Source: Planctomycetales bacterium
Lineage (GTDB): Bacteria > Planctomycetota > Planctomycetia > Pirellulales > Pirellulaceae
Assembly: GCA_020427005.1 (NCBI GenBank)
Contig: JAGQOY010000017.1
Location: 1 to 60,982, forward strand
DNA length: 60,982 bases
Direction: 5' to 3'
The notes under the pieces are model-generated. The model did no database searches, had not been told where the DNA came from, and was given only the letters and a program-made list of their open reading frames with translations. The translations under genes were made by a program, and so were the position numbers. Below, piece by piece: positions 51,658 to 60,982 of this stretch; the stretch's first letter is position 1, and every line of letters starts with the position of its first letter.

Positions 51658-52845
51658 TTACTGCAATTGGCGAAACATATCCACGAGTAAGTTGGCGACA
51701 TTGGGAGAAGTGATATCCTTGACCGTTTTTTGAGCAGCTTCTCTAAGCGGTTCCAGTGACTGATTGTCATGGGCAAAAAACTGATCCAGGGCATGAAAAA
51801 GCGTCTCGGATTGATCAGGTGTAAATTGCCAGCCGTTGAGGTTTTCTTCGATAAGCGTCGTAACAGCTTGGGAGTAGACACTGCCAATGACAGGGAGACC
51901 TGCCTGAAGCGCTTCGTTAACAACTAATCCCCATTCATCTGCCAAAGTTGGGAAGATTAGCGCACCATGCTGGCTCATCTCCGAACAGATTTGTTCGTAA
52001 TTGAGATGACCCAACATACGGACATTCAAATTATGGGGTATCGGCAGCGCACGAATGTTGGGCTCTCGGTCACCGGTACCGATGATCGTCAAATGCAACT
52101 TACGATCGGGCTGCCGCAAACAGTATTCACCAAGTCCCGATAAAAGCAGCATAATGCCCTTTCGATCACTGAGCTGACCTATGTAGAGCAATCGATGATC
52201 ATCTTGTGGTTGGCGGGTCGTTGGGCCGAGGTACTGGAATTGATCACTGGTGGCATAGGGAAAGTAATGCAGCTTGTCAGTATCCACCCCCAATTTCTCC
52301 AAGTATCGTCGGCAGCTAGGGCCGTTGTATGTCACGGCATTAGCTTGACGTAACAGCCATTTTCTGAGTCCATAACGGATGACTCCCCTGCCCTGCTCAG
52401 TATGTTCGCTTACACAAACACACAATGCTAATTTCGCACCGTGAGATTTCGCGTAGAACCAACTAGCTAAGGATCGAAAACCCAGTTCGTATGAAAGGAT
52501 AATATTGGGGCGAATTCGGCGCAACCGAGAAATTGTGTCATAAGGAAAATGCACGTACAGTTCGTCTTCAAATCCCAATTTATGTTTCCAAGCCCGGCGG
52601 AGCATAATGCTCTTTTGAACCTGAACATTTAGGCCGTCCCAAGTGCACTCGTACCGTCGATTGGGTTCTTGCGCGACGCTGAGCAAGATTTCGAGGTTGC
52701 GCACTTGATGCGATGCATGAAGCAGAACTCGCGCCATATAGGGAGGCAGATAATGGGTAAGTGCAACCACACTACAGTCTAGAACTGGGTGCGTAGAACT
52801 CTTCGACGCCCATAAGATTGGGTGAGTTTGAGTGGATGTGCTCAA
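51658..52845 (-). CDS. Glycosyltransferase family 4
   Basis: 395-residue GT-B glycosyltransferase. The N-terminal domain (VVALTHYLPPYMARVLLH) and the C-terminal donor-binding domain (RLLYIGQLSDRKGI, LTIIGTGDREP, FPTLADEWGLVVNEALQAGLPVIG) are clear, with the E-x7-E motif in the last. It probably acts on cell-surface or exopolysaccharide sugars; the substrate is unknown. The start is uncertain: TTG 52845 gives the full length, while GTG 52770 begins nearer the first strand. No other polysaccharide genes adjoin it. Confidence 0.88.
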   Translation of the reverse strand: MSTSTQTHPILWASKSSTHPVLDCSVVALTHYLPPYMARVLLHASHQVRNLEILLSVAQEPNRRYECTWDGLNVQVQKSIMLRRAWKHKLGFEDELYVHFPYDTISRLRRIRPNIILSYELGFRSLASWFYAKSHGAKLALCVCVSEHTEQGRGVIRYGLRKWLLRQANAVTYNGPSCRRYLEKLGVDTDKLHYFPYATSDQFQYLGPTTRQPQDDHRLLYIGQLSDRKGIMLLLSGLGEYCLRQPDRKLHLTIIGTGDREPNIRALPIPHNLNVRMLGHLNYEQICSEMSQHGALIFPTLADEWGLVVNEALQAGLPVIGSVYSQAVTTLIEENLNGWQFTPDQSETLFHALDQFFAHDNQSLEPLREAAQKTVKDITSPNVANLLVDMFRQLQ

Positions 52846-53132
52846 GTCCTAGATCCGTAGATGGAATGCAAAAGTGTATTTGCCAACGCCTACATCGATT
52901 AGCTAACTTTTTAAAACTGCAAGCGGTAGGCCCTGCATATTCGGGGCCCTGCAGTATTCGGGGACTGACCGTTTTTGTCAAAAACCAGGCAAAAGGAAGC
53001 CCACTCGAGTCTATTAGTTTCCAGAAAAGGCAAGCATTCAAGTTGCTACGGACACTAAAAGGGTTGTGATTTTCAACCACGATAATAAACGAATGACCTT
53101 AGATACGCCACCAAAAAAATGCCGTTGTCTTT

Positions 53133-54110
53133 TTAGGCTAGGGTTTTTGAGCGTATTCCACACGCCGTTTCTACGCGTGCGAGCACCGCAGCAGCTTGTT
53201 TCCGAGCACACTTTGCACCAGTGGACAAGATGTCACGCACCGTATCAGGACGGGATTCAAGCTCTCGCCGCTTGTCTCGGGCTGCCGCGAAATAGTTTTC
53301 AGAAGCATCAGCTAGGGCCTTCTTGATTTGGCCGTAGCCAAAACCACCTTGACGGTATAGATGAGCCATGTCGGCGATATCTTGTTCGCTGCCCATTAGC
53401 TGAAAAAGCTGAAACAAATGGTCAGTTTCAGGATCCTTGGACGCTTCCATGGGGCGGCTGTCGGTCTGAATCCGCATGATTTTCTTGCGCACGGCCTTCT
53501 CGTCCTCGAAAATGCCAATGGTATTGTTGTAACTCTTGGACATTTTTTCCCCGTCGGTGCCAGGCACTTTTGCGGCACTAGCTAGAACGCGAGCTTCCGG
53601 AAGTATAAAAGCCTCACCAAAATGGTGGTTAAAGCTCAGCGCTAAATCGCGACAGACCTCAATATGCTGAACTTGATCCTGCCCCACAGGGACCCAATTC
53701 GCATCGTAGGCCAGTATGTCAGCTGCCATGAGCACAGGATAGTTGAATAAACCGGCATCAGCAGTCAGACCCTTCGACTTTTTTTCTTTGAAAGCATGGC
53801 ACCGCTCGAGTAAGCCCATAGGCGTGCCCGTCATAAGCAACCAAGTCAACTGACAAACTTCGGGGACGTCAGATTGCACAAAGAGGGTCGCTTTGTCTGG
53901 GTCTAGACCAAGGGCCAACAAATCCAAGGCAGCGTCGTAGGTCAATTGCCGCAATAGTTCCGCATCGCGAATAGTTGTTAAGGCATGCAAGTTCGCAATG
54001 AAATAAAAGCCTTCGTGTTCCGTTTGCAACTCGATATATTGCCGAATCGCGCCAAAGTAATTCCCCCAGTGGAACCGACCTGTGGGCTGAATGCCGGACA
54101 AAATTCTCAT
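53133..54110 (-). CDS. trpS: Tryptophanyl-tRNA synthetase
   Basis: Class I synthetase that charges tRNA-Trp. ATG 54110 is chosen because [17 protein letters not shown] is the canonical N-terminus; a further 16 codons are open upstream but not expected. The HIGH-like motif HWGN and the KMSKS loop ([10 protein letters not shown]) are intact. The 325-residue length is normal. The gap 52846-53132 downstream holds a repeated TATTCGGGG pair but no gene. Confidence 0.96.
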   Translation of the reverse strand: MRILSGIQPTGRFHWGNYFGAIRQYIELQTEHEGFYFIANLHALTTIRDAELLRQLTYDAALDLLALGLDPDKATLFVQSDVPEVCQLTWLLMTGTPMGLLERCHAFKEKKSKGLTADAGLFNYPVLMAADILAYDANWVPVGQDQVQHIEVCRDLALSFNHHFGEAFILPEARVLASAAKVPGTDGEKMSKSYNNTIGIFEDEKAVRKKIMRIQTDSRPMEASKDPETDHLFQLFQLMGSEQDIADMAHLYRQGGFGYGQIKKALADASENYFAAARDKRRELESRPDTVRDILSTGAKCARKQAAAVLARVETACGIRSKTLA

Positions 54111-54248
54111 AAGCGATCGTTCTAGAGTTAGATTCTGAGTTGACTGTACTACCAGCACGAACTGATTTCGTTACTTGATCATCGAGTATCATGGAAAACA
54201 AATTATTGGATAGCCACTTAGCGATTGACGAACAATCGAGGCCGACAG

Positions 54249-55184
54249 CTATTGATTCCGGTGAAGCGTACCAACAGCCTCTTTGATGGATGTGATCTGC
54301 AATTCTTGTAGGGCGTTCGGCAATTCAGTGACCAAGCGTTGACTAACGGTAGGATCATAGTAATTGGCCGTTCCAACTTGCACGCAGGATGCACCGGCGG
54401 CCAAATACTCCATAACATCGTCCAAGTTGGCTATTCCACCGATACCGACGATAGGAATTTTCACGGCACAGGCAACTTGGTAGACACATCGCAGTGCAAT
54501 CGGCTTTATAGCCGGACCGCTTAACCCGCCAAGCGTATTGCCAAGCAGAGCTCGGCGACGGCGCCAATCAACGGCGATGCCTAACACGGTATTTGTACAG
54601 CACACCGCATCCGCCCCAGCATCAGCAGCAGCTTGGGCAATGTCGGTAATTCTTGTGACATTGGGAGTCAGCTTGGCAAGTATGGGTAACTGACAACATT
54701 GGCGAACATGTGATACGACATCGAAGCAGAGACGAGGATCGGTGCCGAAATCGACGCCTCCAGAAACGTTGGGACAAGATATGTTTAGTTCGAGAGCGGC
54801 CATGCCGCCGGCAGCTTCGAGACGCTGAGCCAGTTCAACAAATTCTGGCTGACTCTTGCCAGCAATACTCACGATGATGGCTGTGTCAATTTCGCGTAAA
54901 TACTGCAGGTGTCCCGAGATAAATGCATCGATACCGTCATTATCCAATCCAATGGAGTTCAGTAGTCCTGCATTTGTCTCAACAGTTCGCCAGGGCGCAT
55001 TACCAGGCCGAGCGTTGAGCGTTATCGTTTTGGGAAGTATTCCTCCCAGCCGATCAAGCTGTACCAAATGCTCCATTTCTCGTGCATATCCGAACGTTCC
55101 ACTAGCGACTAGGATGGGGTTTTTCAGCGATAGCCTGCCCAGTTGTACCCTTAGATCTACTTCAGTTAGTTCAGGCGGAATCAT
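54249..55184 (-). CDS. pyrD: Dihydroorotate dehydrogenase, type 1B
   Basis: Pyrimidine synthesis flavoenzyme of 311 residues. Motifs include GTFGYAREME, NSIGLDNDG, LELNISCPN (catalytic Cys) and KLTPNV. Lack of an N-terminal membrane helix and the Cys base place it in class 1. Type 1B enzymes normally pair with the PyrK iron-sulfur subunit, which is not in the window. Its ATG overlaps the coaB stop by 4 bases (ATGA). Confidence 0.94.
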   Translation of the reverse strand: MIPPELTEVDLRVQLGRLSLKNPILVASGTFGYAREMEHLVQLDRLGGILPKTITLNARPGNAPWRTVETNAGLLNSIGLDNDGIDAFISGHLQYLREIDTAIIVSIAGKSQPEFVELAQRLEAAGGMAALELNISCPNVSGGVDFGTDPRLCFDVVSHVRQCCQLPILAKLTPNVTRITDIAQAAADAGADAVCCTNTVLGIAVDWRRRRALLGNTLGGLSGPAIKPIALRCVYQVACAVKIPIVGIGGIANLDDVMEYLAAGASCVQVGTANYYDPTVSQRLVTELPNALQELQITSIKEAVGTLHRNQ

Positions 55185-55840
55185 GCAGTGCAGCCTCTGA
55201 CTACCGGTTGTTTCAAAATCAAGTGAGTTTCAATCGCCATCAAGATGGCCGCAGCTACTTCGCGTTTATTCCCGGCGCATCGGCTCACGGTTTGCCCTTC
55301 CGGAGCTAGAATCTCGACTTCGTTGAATTCCGAGTTGATGGCTGATGGTCCATTGGAGACCATCAAGTCACAGCACTTTCGTTGCATTTTGACAATCGCA
55401 CGAAACCGTTGGTCTTCCGTCTCGAGCGCAAAGCCCACGACCCACTGCCCAAGCCGCTTTTGCTTAGCCACGGTGGCAACAACGTCGGACGTTTCGATCA
55501 GCTCCAGTAAGAGTGGCTCGCCCGACTTGGCGATCTTGCTCGTCTGAATTTGTCGAGGCATGTAATCACAAGGAGCTGCGGCACCAATCAATCCATCATG
55601 GGTCGCAAATAGAGCTTCGGTAATCTGCAGCATCTCTTCTGTAGTGTCTACAAAGTGTACCTGAGCAGTGGTTGGGTAATGTATGCTTACTGGACCTGAC
55701 ACAACAGTGACCGCATGCCCCATAGCTAGGGCAGCCTCGGCCAAGGCGGCCCCCATTCGCCCGCTGCTGGCGTTGGTCATATAGCGGACTGGGTCCAAGT
55801 ACTGACGTGTGGGACCAGACGTAATTAAGATTTTTGCCAT
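55181..55840 (-). CDS. coaB: Phosphopantothenate-cysteine ligase, stand-alone CoaB
   Basis: Coenzyme A pathway enzyme that joins cysteine to 4'-phosphopantothenate. The N-terminus ILITSGPTRQYLDPVRYMTNASSGRMG and the later GFALETED and LMVSNG motifs are typical. At 219 residues it is only the CoaB half; most bacteria fuse CoaC and CoaB. The CoaC half is a separate gene 124 bases upstream. It overlaps pyrD by 4 bases. Confidence 0.92.
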   Translation of the reverse strand: MAKILITSGPTRQYLDPVRYMTNASSGRMGAALAEAALAMGHAVTVVSGPVSIHYPTTAQVHFVDTTEEMLQITEALFATHDGLIGAAAPCDYMPRQIQTSKIAKSGEPLLLELIETSDVVATVAKQKRLGQWVVGFALETEDQRFRAIVKMQRKCCDLMVSNGPSAINSEFNEVEILAPEGQTVSRCAGNKREVAAAILMAIETHLILKQPVVRGCTA

Positions 55841-55964
55841 TTGGGATTAGAACTGCCTACGGCACAACTGTTAGCAAGTGCGAGTCGTACCATTTAAAGC
55901 ATGTGTTTTCACGGAAATCGTTAATCAAACTGCCGAAACCCGCTACTCTGACGTGAAGATTGCT

Positions 55965-56510
55965 CTAGTTGAAACTTTGGGGTTGAAGTATTTCCTCGCT
56001 CGCAGCCAAGATATCTTCGGGCTCAGCCATTCGTCCTGGCCCCTGTCGACGGCAGCTTAGCCAACCACTAGTTGGGCCGACAAAATGGACCCCGTCGTGC
56101 TGCAGCATCTCAACGTGACGTTGAACACAAACTTTTTCCCACATCGCTGTGTTCATTGCTGGCGCAAATAGCACTGGGCATTCAACGGCCAGATACAAAG
56201 TGGCTAACAAGTCGTCGGCTAGTCCCATCGCACAGCTTGCCAGCAACCTCGCCGTGGCTGGGGCAACAATCAGCAACTGGGCGTCTTGGGCCAATTCAAT
56301 ATGTGCCCCTAAGGGGAACCTAGAGTCGTAGGTGTCGCTAACAGGTGGCCGACCGCACAAGGCGGTCAGCGTACCGGCCGCGATAAATTGCAGACCCCCA
56401 GCGGTGACCACGCAATCCACTTGGTGATTACTCTGGACGAGGCGGCTAATCAAGGTAGCGGTTTTGTACGCCGCGATGCCGCCGCCGATACCGATAAGGA
56501 TCTTTGCCAT
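55965..56510 (-). CDS. coaC: Phosphopantothenoylcysteine decarboxylase, stand-alone CoaC
   Basis: 181-residue flavoprotein that decarboxylates 4'-phosphopantothenoylcysteine. GIGGGIAAYKTATLISRL, the PAMNTAMW substrate-clamp motif, and the GxLxSxxxGxGRM-type ending (GWLSCRRQGPGRMAE) are clear. It lies between rpoZ and coaB and is unfused to either. Confidence 0.93.
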   Translation of the reverse strand: MAKILIGIGGGIAAYKTATLISRLVQSNHQVDCVVTAGGLQFIAAGTLTALCGRPPVSDTYDSRFPLGAHIELAQDAQLLIVAPATARLLASCAMGLADDLLATLYLAVECPVLFAPAMNTAMWEKVCVQRHVEMLQHDGVHFVGPTSGWLSCRRQGPGRMAEPEDILAASEEILQPQSFN

Positions 56511-56535
56511 GGCTGTTTCAAGGAAACACTTGGAC

Positions 56536-56796
56536 CTAAAACTCTAGACTGTCCATGTCAAGTAGATCGCCGTCATCTTGTTCACTAACCAGAGCCAGCT
56601 CACCGGCCGAACTTAAGAAGATTTTGTCTTGCAGAATCTCTTGTAAGACAATTTCCATCTTGTTCTCTGGCGCGTTTTCGATGAGTGGGCGGCTTCCGCG
56701 GTTCAATTGAACTAGACGCTTCTGGATAAGCGTAGAAAGCTTAAACCGTCCGCCGACCTTGTTTACAATCTCTTCTTCTTTTAGCGCTTCAAGCAT
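56536..56796 (-). CDS. rpoZ: RNA polymerase omega subunit
   Basis: 86-residue small subunit that helps assemble RNA polymerase. [28 protein letters not shown] matches the omega core, followed by an acidic C-terminus ([15 protein letters not shown]). Its ATG overlaps the gmk 3' end by 8 bases (ATGCTTGA). The gmk-rpoZ-coa order is widespread in bacteria and supports the call. Confidence 0.9.
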   Translation of the reverse strand: MLEALKEEEIVNKVGGRFKLSTLIQKRLVQLNRGSRPLIENAPENKMEIVLQEILQDKIFLSSAGELALVSEQDDGDLLDMDSLEF

Positions 56797-57373
56797 GCTT
56801 GGTCGCTCCGTGTGAATAAGGTTCTAGAATCTGACACATTTCGCGAACCGAATGCTCGATCTCGCGGTTGATAATTTCATATTTGTAATGGCTAAGAGCC
56901 GTTAGTTCTTCTTCTGCAACCTCCAGTCGTCGTCGGATGGAAGCTTCTGATTCTGTGCCCCGACGCCGCAAACGAGCTTCGAGTTCCGGCAAGGAGCCCG
57001 GATGAATGAAAAAACTTATGGCTTCGGGATGTTTCTGCATAACGGACAAGGCGCCCTGAACGTCGATTTCCAAAATCATCCATTTGTCGGCATCCAATCC
57101 CTCATAAACTTGAACCGCAAGAGTGCCATACCATTCACCTTGCCCGAAAACCTCTTTGCATTCGAGAAATTCTCCTCGACTTTTGCGTTGGGCAAATTCA
57201 GCGTGTGTCACAAAATAGTAATCACGCCCATCAATTTCGCCACTTCTCGGCTGACGAGTTGTAACCGAAATACTTAACTGCAGAGGCAATTCGCAAGTGG
57301 CAAGCAGTTTGCGTACAACGGTGCTTTTCCCAGAACCAGACGGACCTGAAACGATTATCAAGTTTCCTGACAC
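56789..57373 (-). CDS. gmk: Guanylate kinase
   Basis: Phosphorylates GMP to GDP. The Walker A motif [28 protein letters not shown], and the lid and C-terminal helix are all present; 194 residues is the usual length. It starts 5 bases after the yicC stop and overlaps rpoZ by 8 bases, so the three form one operon. Confidence 0.97.
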   Translation of the reverse strand: MSGNLIIVSGPSGSGKSTVVRKLLATCELPLQLSISVTTRQPRSGEIDGRDYYFVTHAEFAQRKSRGEFLECKEVFGQGEWYGTLAVQVYEGLDADKWMILEIDVQGALSVMQKHPEAISFFIHPGSLPELEARLRRRGTESEASIRRRLEVAEEELTALSHYKYEIINREIEHSVREMCQILEPYSHGATKHA

Positions 57374-57378
57374 GACAG

Positions 57379-58272
57379 CTACTCCACGTTTTGCACCAAT
57401 TCACGCATTTGTTCAACAATGGTCTTCAGGTCCACGACTCGTTGGGCAATTTCACTGTCCGAAGCTTTGGCTCCAATCGTATTGCACTCTCGAAAAATCT
57501 CCTGAATCAAAAAATCGAGTTTTCGTCCTTGGCTTTCGGCATCATTAATCAGGTTTTGAAACTGTCCAAAATGGCTGCGGAGGCGAACCAGTTCCTCTCG
57601 GATATCGGATTTATCAGCGAATAAGGTAATTTCGCGGAGTAGATCGGGCTCCCCAATTTGCACATTCATGTCAGATAGCACCATCGCCAATCTCTGTTGC
57701 AGCCGACGCCGATAATCATCCACTACGGCAGGAGCGCGACCCTCAATAGTACAGGTCAGTTCCTCCAGTCGAGCAAGTTGTCGGTTTAGCTCGCTGGCCA
57801 TCGAGTCCCCTTCCGCCCTTCGCATTTGGTTGAGTTGATCAATCGCGCTATTAACAGCTGTTTCCACGGCAGACACCAACTCGGGTTCAAATTCGGATTC
57901 GGAGCTAAGCCGCTTTCCTTCATCAATGACACCAGGTAGCAGTAATACGTCCCGAAAACTCAAAGCGTCCCGCGCTCCAACGTCCTCTGCCACGACTTGA
58001 AGTTGGTGCCAATAGTTCTTGATGACATCGGCTTGCAATTGGCCCCGCGAGTTGCCAATATCTCCAGACAAGTACACTCCTACTTGAAGAGAGCCACGGC
58101 GTAGTCGCATTCGCAATCGAGCTTCAACTTGCTGTTCAAGGCCCTGTAAACCATCGCTCATCCGCAATTGAATCTTCAGATGTCGGTTATTAACAGCGCG
58201 CAGCTCGACCGATACTTGCCATGGACCTATTGCATGGCGACCAAGCCCTTGTCCGGTCATACTGAGCAGCAC
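57379..58272 (-). CDS. yicC: YicC family protein (probable endoribonuclease)
   Basis: 297 residues. The family N-terminus LLSMTGQGLG and C-terminal FLIQEIFRECNTIGAKASD motif are diagnostic. In E. coli YicC has been linked to RNA turnover. GTG 58272 is chosen; GGAG lies about 10 bases upstream and the SMTG spacing is normal. It heads the yicC-gmk-rpoZ set. Confidence 0.94.
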   Translation of the reverse strand: MLLSMTGQGLGRHAIGPWQVSVELRAVNNRHLKIQLRMSDGLQGLEQQVEARLRMRLRRGSLQVGVYLSGDIGNSRGQLQADVIKNYWHQLQVVAEDVGARDALSFRDVLLLPGVIDEGKRLSSESEFEPELVSAVETAVNSAIDQLNQMRRAEGDSMASELNRQLARLEELTCTIEGRAPAVVDDYRRRLQQRLAMVLSDMNVQIGEPDLLREITLFADKSDIREELVRLRSHFGQFQNLINDAESQGRKLDFLIQEIFRECNTIGAKASDSEIAQRVVDLKTIVEQMRELVQNVE

Positions 58273-58340
58273 TTACAGTTCTCTCCTCTATGATTCCTCT
58301 AATTATTCATTCGTGTTTTATGCTAGGCTCGCAAAAATTC

Positions 58341-58886
58341 TCAGGGCGTCGACACATCTGGAGTATCTGATGAATTGGTCGTGGAACCTTCGGAATCTGG
58401 AGTGTTTGTACCGCTGGCTTCCTCAGTTGAGTCAGCCGTATTGTTTGCCGATTCAGTTTCAGGGCTCGAGGTTGTTTCTGGACTTGAGTCTGCGCTAGTA
58501 TCATTTGAAGACGTGTTGGGCACTTCCAAGGCGGCGTTATCAGTACTTTCGGTAGTGCCATTGGATGCTTCCGAACCACCTCCAATGCCGGAGGCTGAGC
58601 TTGTGGCTTGCTGCCGAGTCACGTTTGTTTGAGGGAGGCCACCAGTTTTGAGGAAGAAGACGGCGCAACCGCATAAAAATATCCAAGCAGCTGCGACACC
58701 GACGGTGATACGAGTAAACACATCACCGGCTTTGGTACCAAACGCGCTTTGTCCGCCTGGTCCACCAAGTGCACCAGTTAGACCACCACCACGTCCCCGT
58801 TGCACGAGAACCAGCAGGATAAGAAATATGGACAGGACCGTGATGGTGATCCCAAAGAAATAATGCGCTATCGCACCTATCAGCAT
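58341..58886 (-). CDS. secG: SecG preprotein translocase subunit with long Ser/Thr/Asn/Glu tail
   Basis: 181 residues; the first 80 are a normal SecG with two membrane helices and the [20 protein letters not shown] motif. From about residue 90 a low-complexity tail follows ([17 protein letters not shown]... ending [10 protein letters not shown]), rich in Ser, Thr, Asn and Glu. SecG usually has 70-110 residues. Both helices of SecG place its ends on the periplasmic side, so the tail should lie outside the cytoplasm. Confidence 0.92.
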   Translation of the reverse strand: MLIGAIAHYFFGITITVLSIFLILLVLVQRGRGGGLTGALGGPGGQSAFGTKAGDVFTRITVGVAAAWIFLCGCAVFFLKTGGLPQTNVTRQQATSSASGIGGGSEASNGTTESTDNAALEVPNTSSNDTSADSSPETTSSPETESANNTADSTEEASGTNTPDSEGSTTNSSDTPDVSTP

Positions 58887-58975
58887 GTTGAATTCCCCTA
58901 CCTATTTTGGAGACGCGTCTGGGACGCATTGATGTTCATTTCTTGCTACAGTTTTTTTGGCCAGTTGGATACCGT

Positions 58976-59731
58976 CTAGCCTGCTGCGCGAATGATTCCT
59001 TCGAAGCTATCTACTTTCAAAGATGCACCTCCCACAAGTGCACCGTCAATATTCGGCTGGCTCATTAATTCAGCGGCGTTTTCAGGCTTTACGCTTCCGC
59101 CGTACTGCAACCGTATAAGATCTGCCACGGACGAGCCAAACAGACTGCTTAGCAGTTGACGTATTTGGGAGTGAACCTCTTCGGCCTGAGACGGCGATGC
59201 CGTTCGTCCTGTTCCAATGGCCCACACCGGTTCGTAAGCAATCACAAGTCTTGAGCCTTGATCAGCTGAGAGGCCGGCCAAAGAGCCACGAATTTGTTCT
59301 TCTATTACGCTGGCTGTAGATCCGGCTTCTCGTTGCTCCAGTGTTTCACCCACACAGACAATAGGTGTTATTGAATTGGCCAATGCGGCTTGGGTTTTCG
59401 CGTTGACCGTGGCATCTGTTTCACCGAAGAATTGTCGTCGCTCACTGTGGCCCAGGATGACAAACTGACAGCCCAGGTCACGGAGCATTAAAGGACTGAT
59501 TTCGCCCGTGAATGCACCCTCGCCGACGTGGTACATGTTTTGAGCACCTAATCCAATCGAGGTGCCCGAGATGGCGACCGCAACCTCCGACAAATAGACG
59601 GCAGGCGGACAGATCGCAACCTCGACATTGGAGATGGAATCGAGCGCCTCAGCCAACCCTTTAGCCAAAGTCATTGCGCCCTGACGATTCAAATTCATCT
59701 TCCAGTTGCCAGCGATAAATGGCGTTCTCAA
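58976..59731 (-). CDS. tpiA: Triosephosphate isomerase
   Basis: Glycolytic isomerase of 251 residues. PFIAGNWKMN, ILGHSERR (catalytic His) and AYEPVWAIGTG (catalytic Glu) are present. TTG 59731 (LRTPFIAG) is chosen because GGGAG lies 8-9 bases upstream and the N-terminus matches the family; a TTG at 59746 would add 5 residues. The next gene upstream is aroF. Confidence 0.97.
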   Translation of the reverse strand: MRTPFIAGNWKMNLNRQGAMTLAKGLAEALDSISNVEVAICPPAVYLSEVAVAISGTSIGLGAQNMYHVGEGAFTGEISPLMLRDLGCQFVILGHSERRQFFGETDATVNAKTQAALANSITPIVCVGETLEQREAGSTASVIEEQIRGSLAGLSADQGSRLVIAYEPVWAIGTGRTASPSQAEEVHSQIRQLLSSLFGSSVADLIRLQYGGSVKPENAAELMSQPNIDGALVGGASLKVDSFEGIIRAAG

Positions 59732-59818
59732 GTCAGTTTCTCCCAAACAGTTACCGTTAGTGGTTCGTTGGCAATAAGTTCTACTGTTCTACATTTTTCT
59801 ATTTAGCCGAGTCCATGA

Positions 59819-60841
59819 TTAGCTTTGCGAAATAGTCTTTTCCATAAGGTTTGCGAGCTGCCTCATGCGCTGCATAAGTGCATCATAGTCGGTAGGCAGC
59901 AGTGCCTGAGGGCCATCGCTTTTGGCCTCCTCTGGGCAATCATGAACTTCAATATGGACCCCATCAGCGCCTACTGCTAAGCCAGCCAATGAACAGGCCG
60001 GGATCAGATCCGGGCGACCAGTAGCATGGCTTGGATCAACGATCACTGGCAAATGGCTAAGTCGTTTGACCAAAGCTACCGAGGCAACATCAAATAAATT
60101 ACGAGTGGCATTGTCGAATCCCTTAACGCCACGCTCACATAAAACGACACTCGAATTACCCTCACTCAGCACATACTCGGCGCTCATAAGCCAATCATTA
60201 ACGGTGGCGGACATGCCACGTTTTAACAGAACAGGCTTGTGAGTCTTGCCAACCTCGGTAAGCAATACAAAATTCTGCATGTTGCGAGCTCCAATCTGCA
60301 ACATGTCGGCATATTCGGCGACCGTTTCTACCACACGCGGATCGGTGACTTCTGTTACAACCGGCATGCCATATTTGCGACCGACCGTTTGAAGTATTTT
60401 GAGCCCTTCAAGTCCTAGGCCCTGAAATGCGTAGGGACTAGTTCGAGGCTTGAACGCCCCTCCACGAAAAATATTGGCTCCCGCCGCTCTAACTGCCTTG
60501 GCGATTCGGTCCATGCGTTCGGGTTCCTCAACCGAACAAGGGCCGGCGATCATCGCCAAAAACCCCCCACCTACCTTGACGCCCGCAACCTCAACGACGC
60601 TTTCTTGAGGGTGTGCTTCCCGACTTGCCAATTTGTAGGGGGGAAGAACCGGAATAACATCCGCGACGCCCGGAATAGCACGTAGAGGTGTTTCTCGAGT
60701 TTTGTCTTCTTCACCAATGATTCCCACAATCGTGCGCTGAGAACCGCGACTCAAGTGGGCTCTTAATCCCATCGACTCAACACGCTCGATTACATGCGCA
60801 ACCTGCTGTTCGGTAACATCGCTTTTGAGGATTAAGATCAC
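59819..60841 (-). CDS. aroF: 3-deoxy-7-phosphoheptulonate synthase (DAHP synthase), type I beta with N-terminal regulatory domain
   Basis: First enzyme of the shikimate pathway, 340 residues. The N-terminal 75 residues form a ferredoxin-like domain ([21 protein letters not shown]) that provides feedback control in this subgroup. The barrel carries [44 protein letters not shown] and [11 protein letters not shown] motifs. The start is GTG 60841. The last 141 bases of the window (60842-60982) show no gene. Confidence 0.95.
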   Translation of the reverse strand: MILILKSDVTEQQVAHVIERVESMGLRAHLSRGSQRTIVGIIGEEDKTRETPLRAIPGVADVIPVLPPYKLASREAHPQESVVEVAGVKVGGGFLAMIAGPCSVEEPERMDRIAKAVRAAGANIFRGGAFKPRTSPYAFQGLGLEGLKILQTVGRKYGMPVVTEVTDPRVVETVAEYADMLQIGARNMQNFVLLTEVGKTHKPVLLKRGMSATVNDWLMSAEYVLSEGNSSVVLCERGVKGFDNATRNLFDVASVALVKRLSHLPVIVDPSHATGRPDLIPACSLAGLAVGADGVHIEVHDCPEEAKSDGPQALLPTDYDALMQRMRQLANLMEKTISQS

Positions 60842-60982
60842 AGTAGAGATACCAAAACACGGCCAATTAAATGCCCATCAATATCATGGGAACCCAGTAG
60901 TCTAATGGCACTTGGGCGGTTCGTCGAGGCGAACTTTTCGTCCCTAAGGCGGCCGGTAGGAATAAACGTCCCAACCCGAAAC

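Noticed and set aside
53096..53160. Possible terminator after trpS from nearby A and T runs
   Set aside because: No stem of useful length precedes the T-run on the minus strand.

Overview
The window looks like chromosome from a planctomycete, most likely of the Pirellulales type. The evidence is a DUF1549/DUF1553 cytochrome-type protein paired with a Tat-exported DUF1501 protein, a duplicated DUF1080 domain protein, a planctomycete-style ECF sigma factor, long low-complexity protein tails, and several families of short palindromic intergenic repeats. No rRNA, tRNA, CRISPR array, prophage or insertion sequence was recognised. This placement is inference from gene families, not from a marker phylogeny.

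Layout. 0-7 kb: glyceraldehyde-3-phosphate dehydrogenase (minus), then a methyltransferase and four consecutive pseudopilin/minor-pilin genes (plus). 7-14 kb: HrpA-type helicase, a radical SAM protein divergent from an ECF sigma factor, and a deoxyhypusine synthase-like protein. 14-19 kb: dnaN, a 448-bp AT-rich gap that is a candidate replication origin, a short divergent dnaA, a cysteine desulfurase gene interrupted by one in-frame UAA, and a small membrane protein. 19-23 kb: scpB with a very acidic tail, a HemX/CcsA-like membrane protein and hemA, then a possible 32-codon gene between two terminators. 23-35 kb: an HD-GYP phosphodiesterase divergent from an 11-gene cluster for a type IV pilus or type II secretion-like machine, with a response regulator, histidine kinase and STAS protein set between the pilin and the ATPase. 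35-45 kb: a 121-bp tandem duplication, DUF1080 protein, Mrp ATPase, two unknown proteins and the DUF1549/DUF1501 pair. 45-61 kb: ClC channel, an FMN-binding oxidase-like protein, a GH62-like hydrolase, nadB, a glycosyltransferase, trpS, and a minus-strand housekeeping run pyrD-coaB-coaC-rpoZ-gmk-yicC-secG-tpiA-aroF.

How the genes fit together. The 25-35 kb cluster supplies the major pilin, motor ATPase, platform, alignment proteins and secretin. It has no minor pseudopilins, and the four genes at 3-6.7 kb could supply them; a prepilin peptidase and a retraction ATPase are not in the window. The points most worth checking are the split cysteine desulfurase, the candidate origin beside a DnaA without domain I, the signalling genes inside the pilus cluster, and two unusual pseudopilins (an Asn/Thr repeat tail and an extra C-terminal beta-rich domain).
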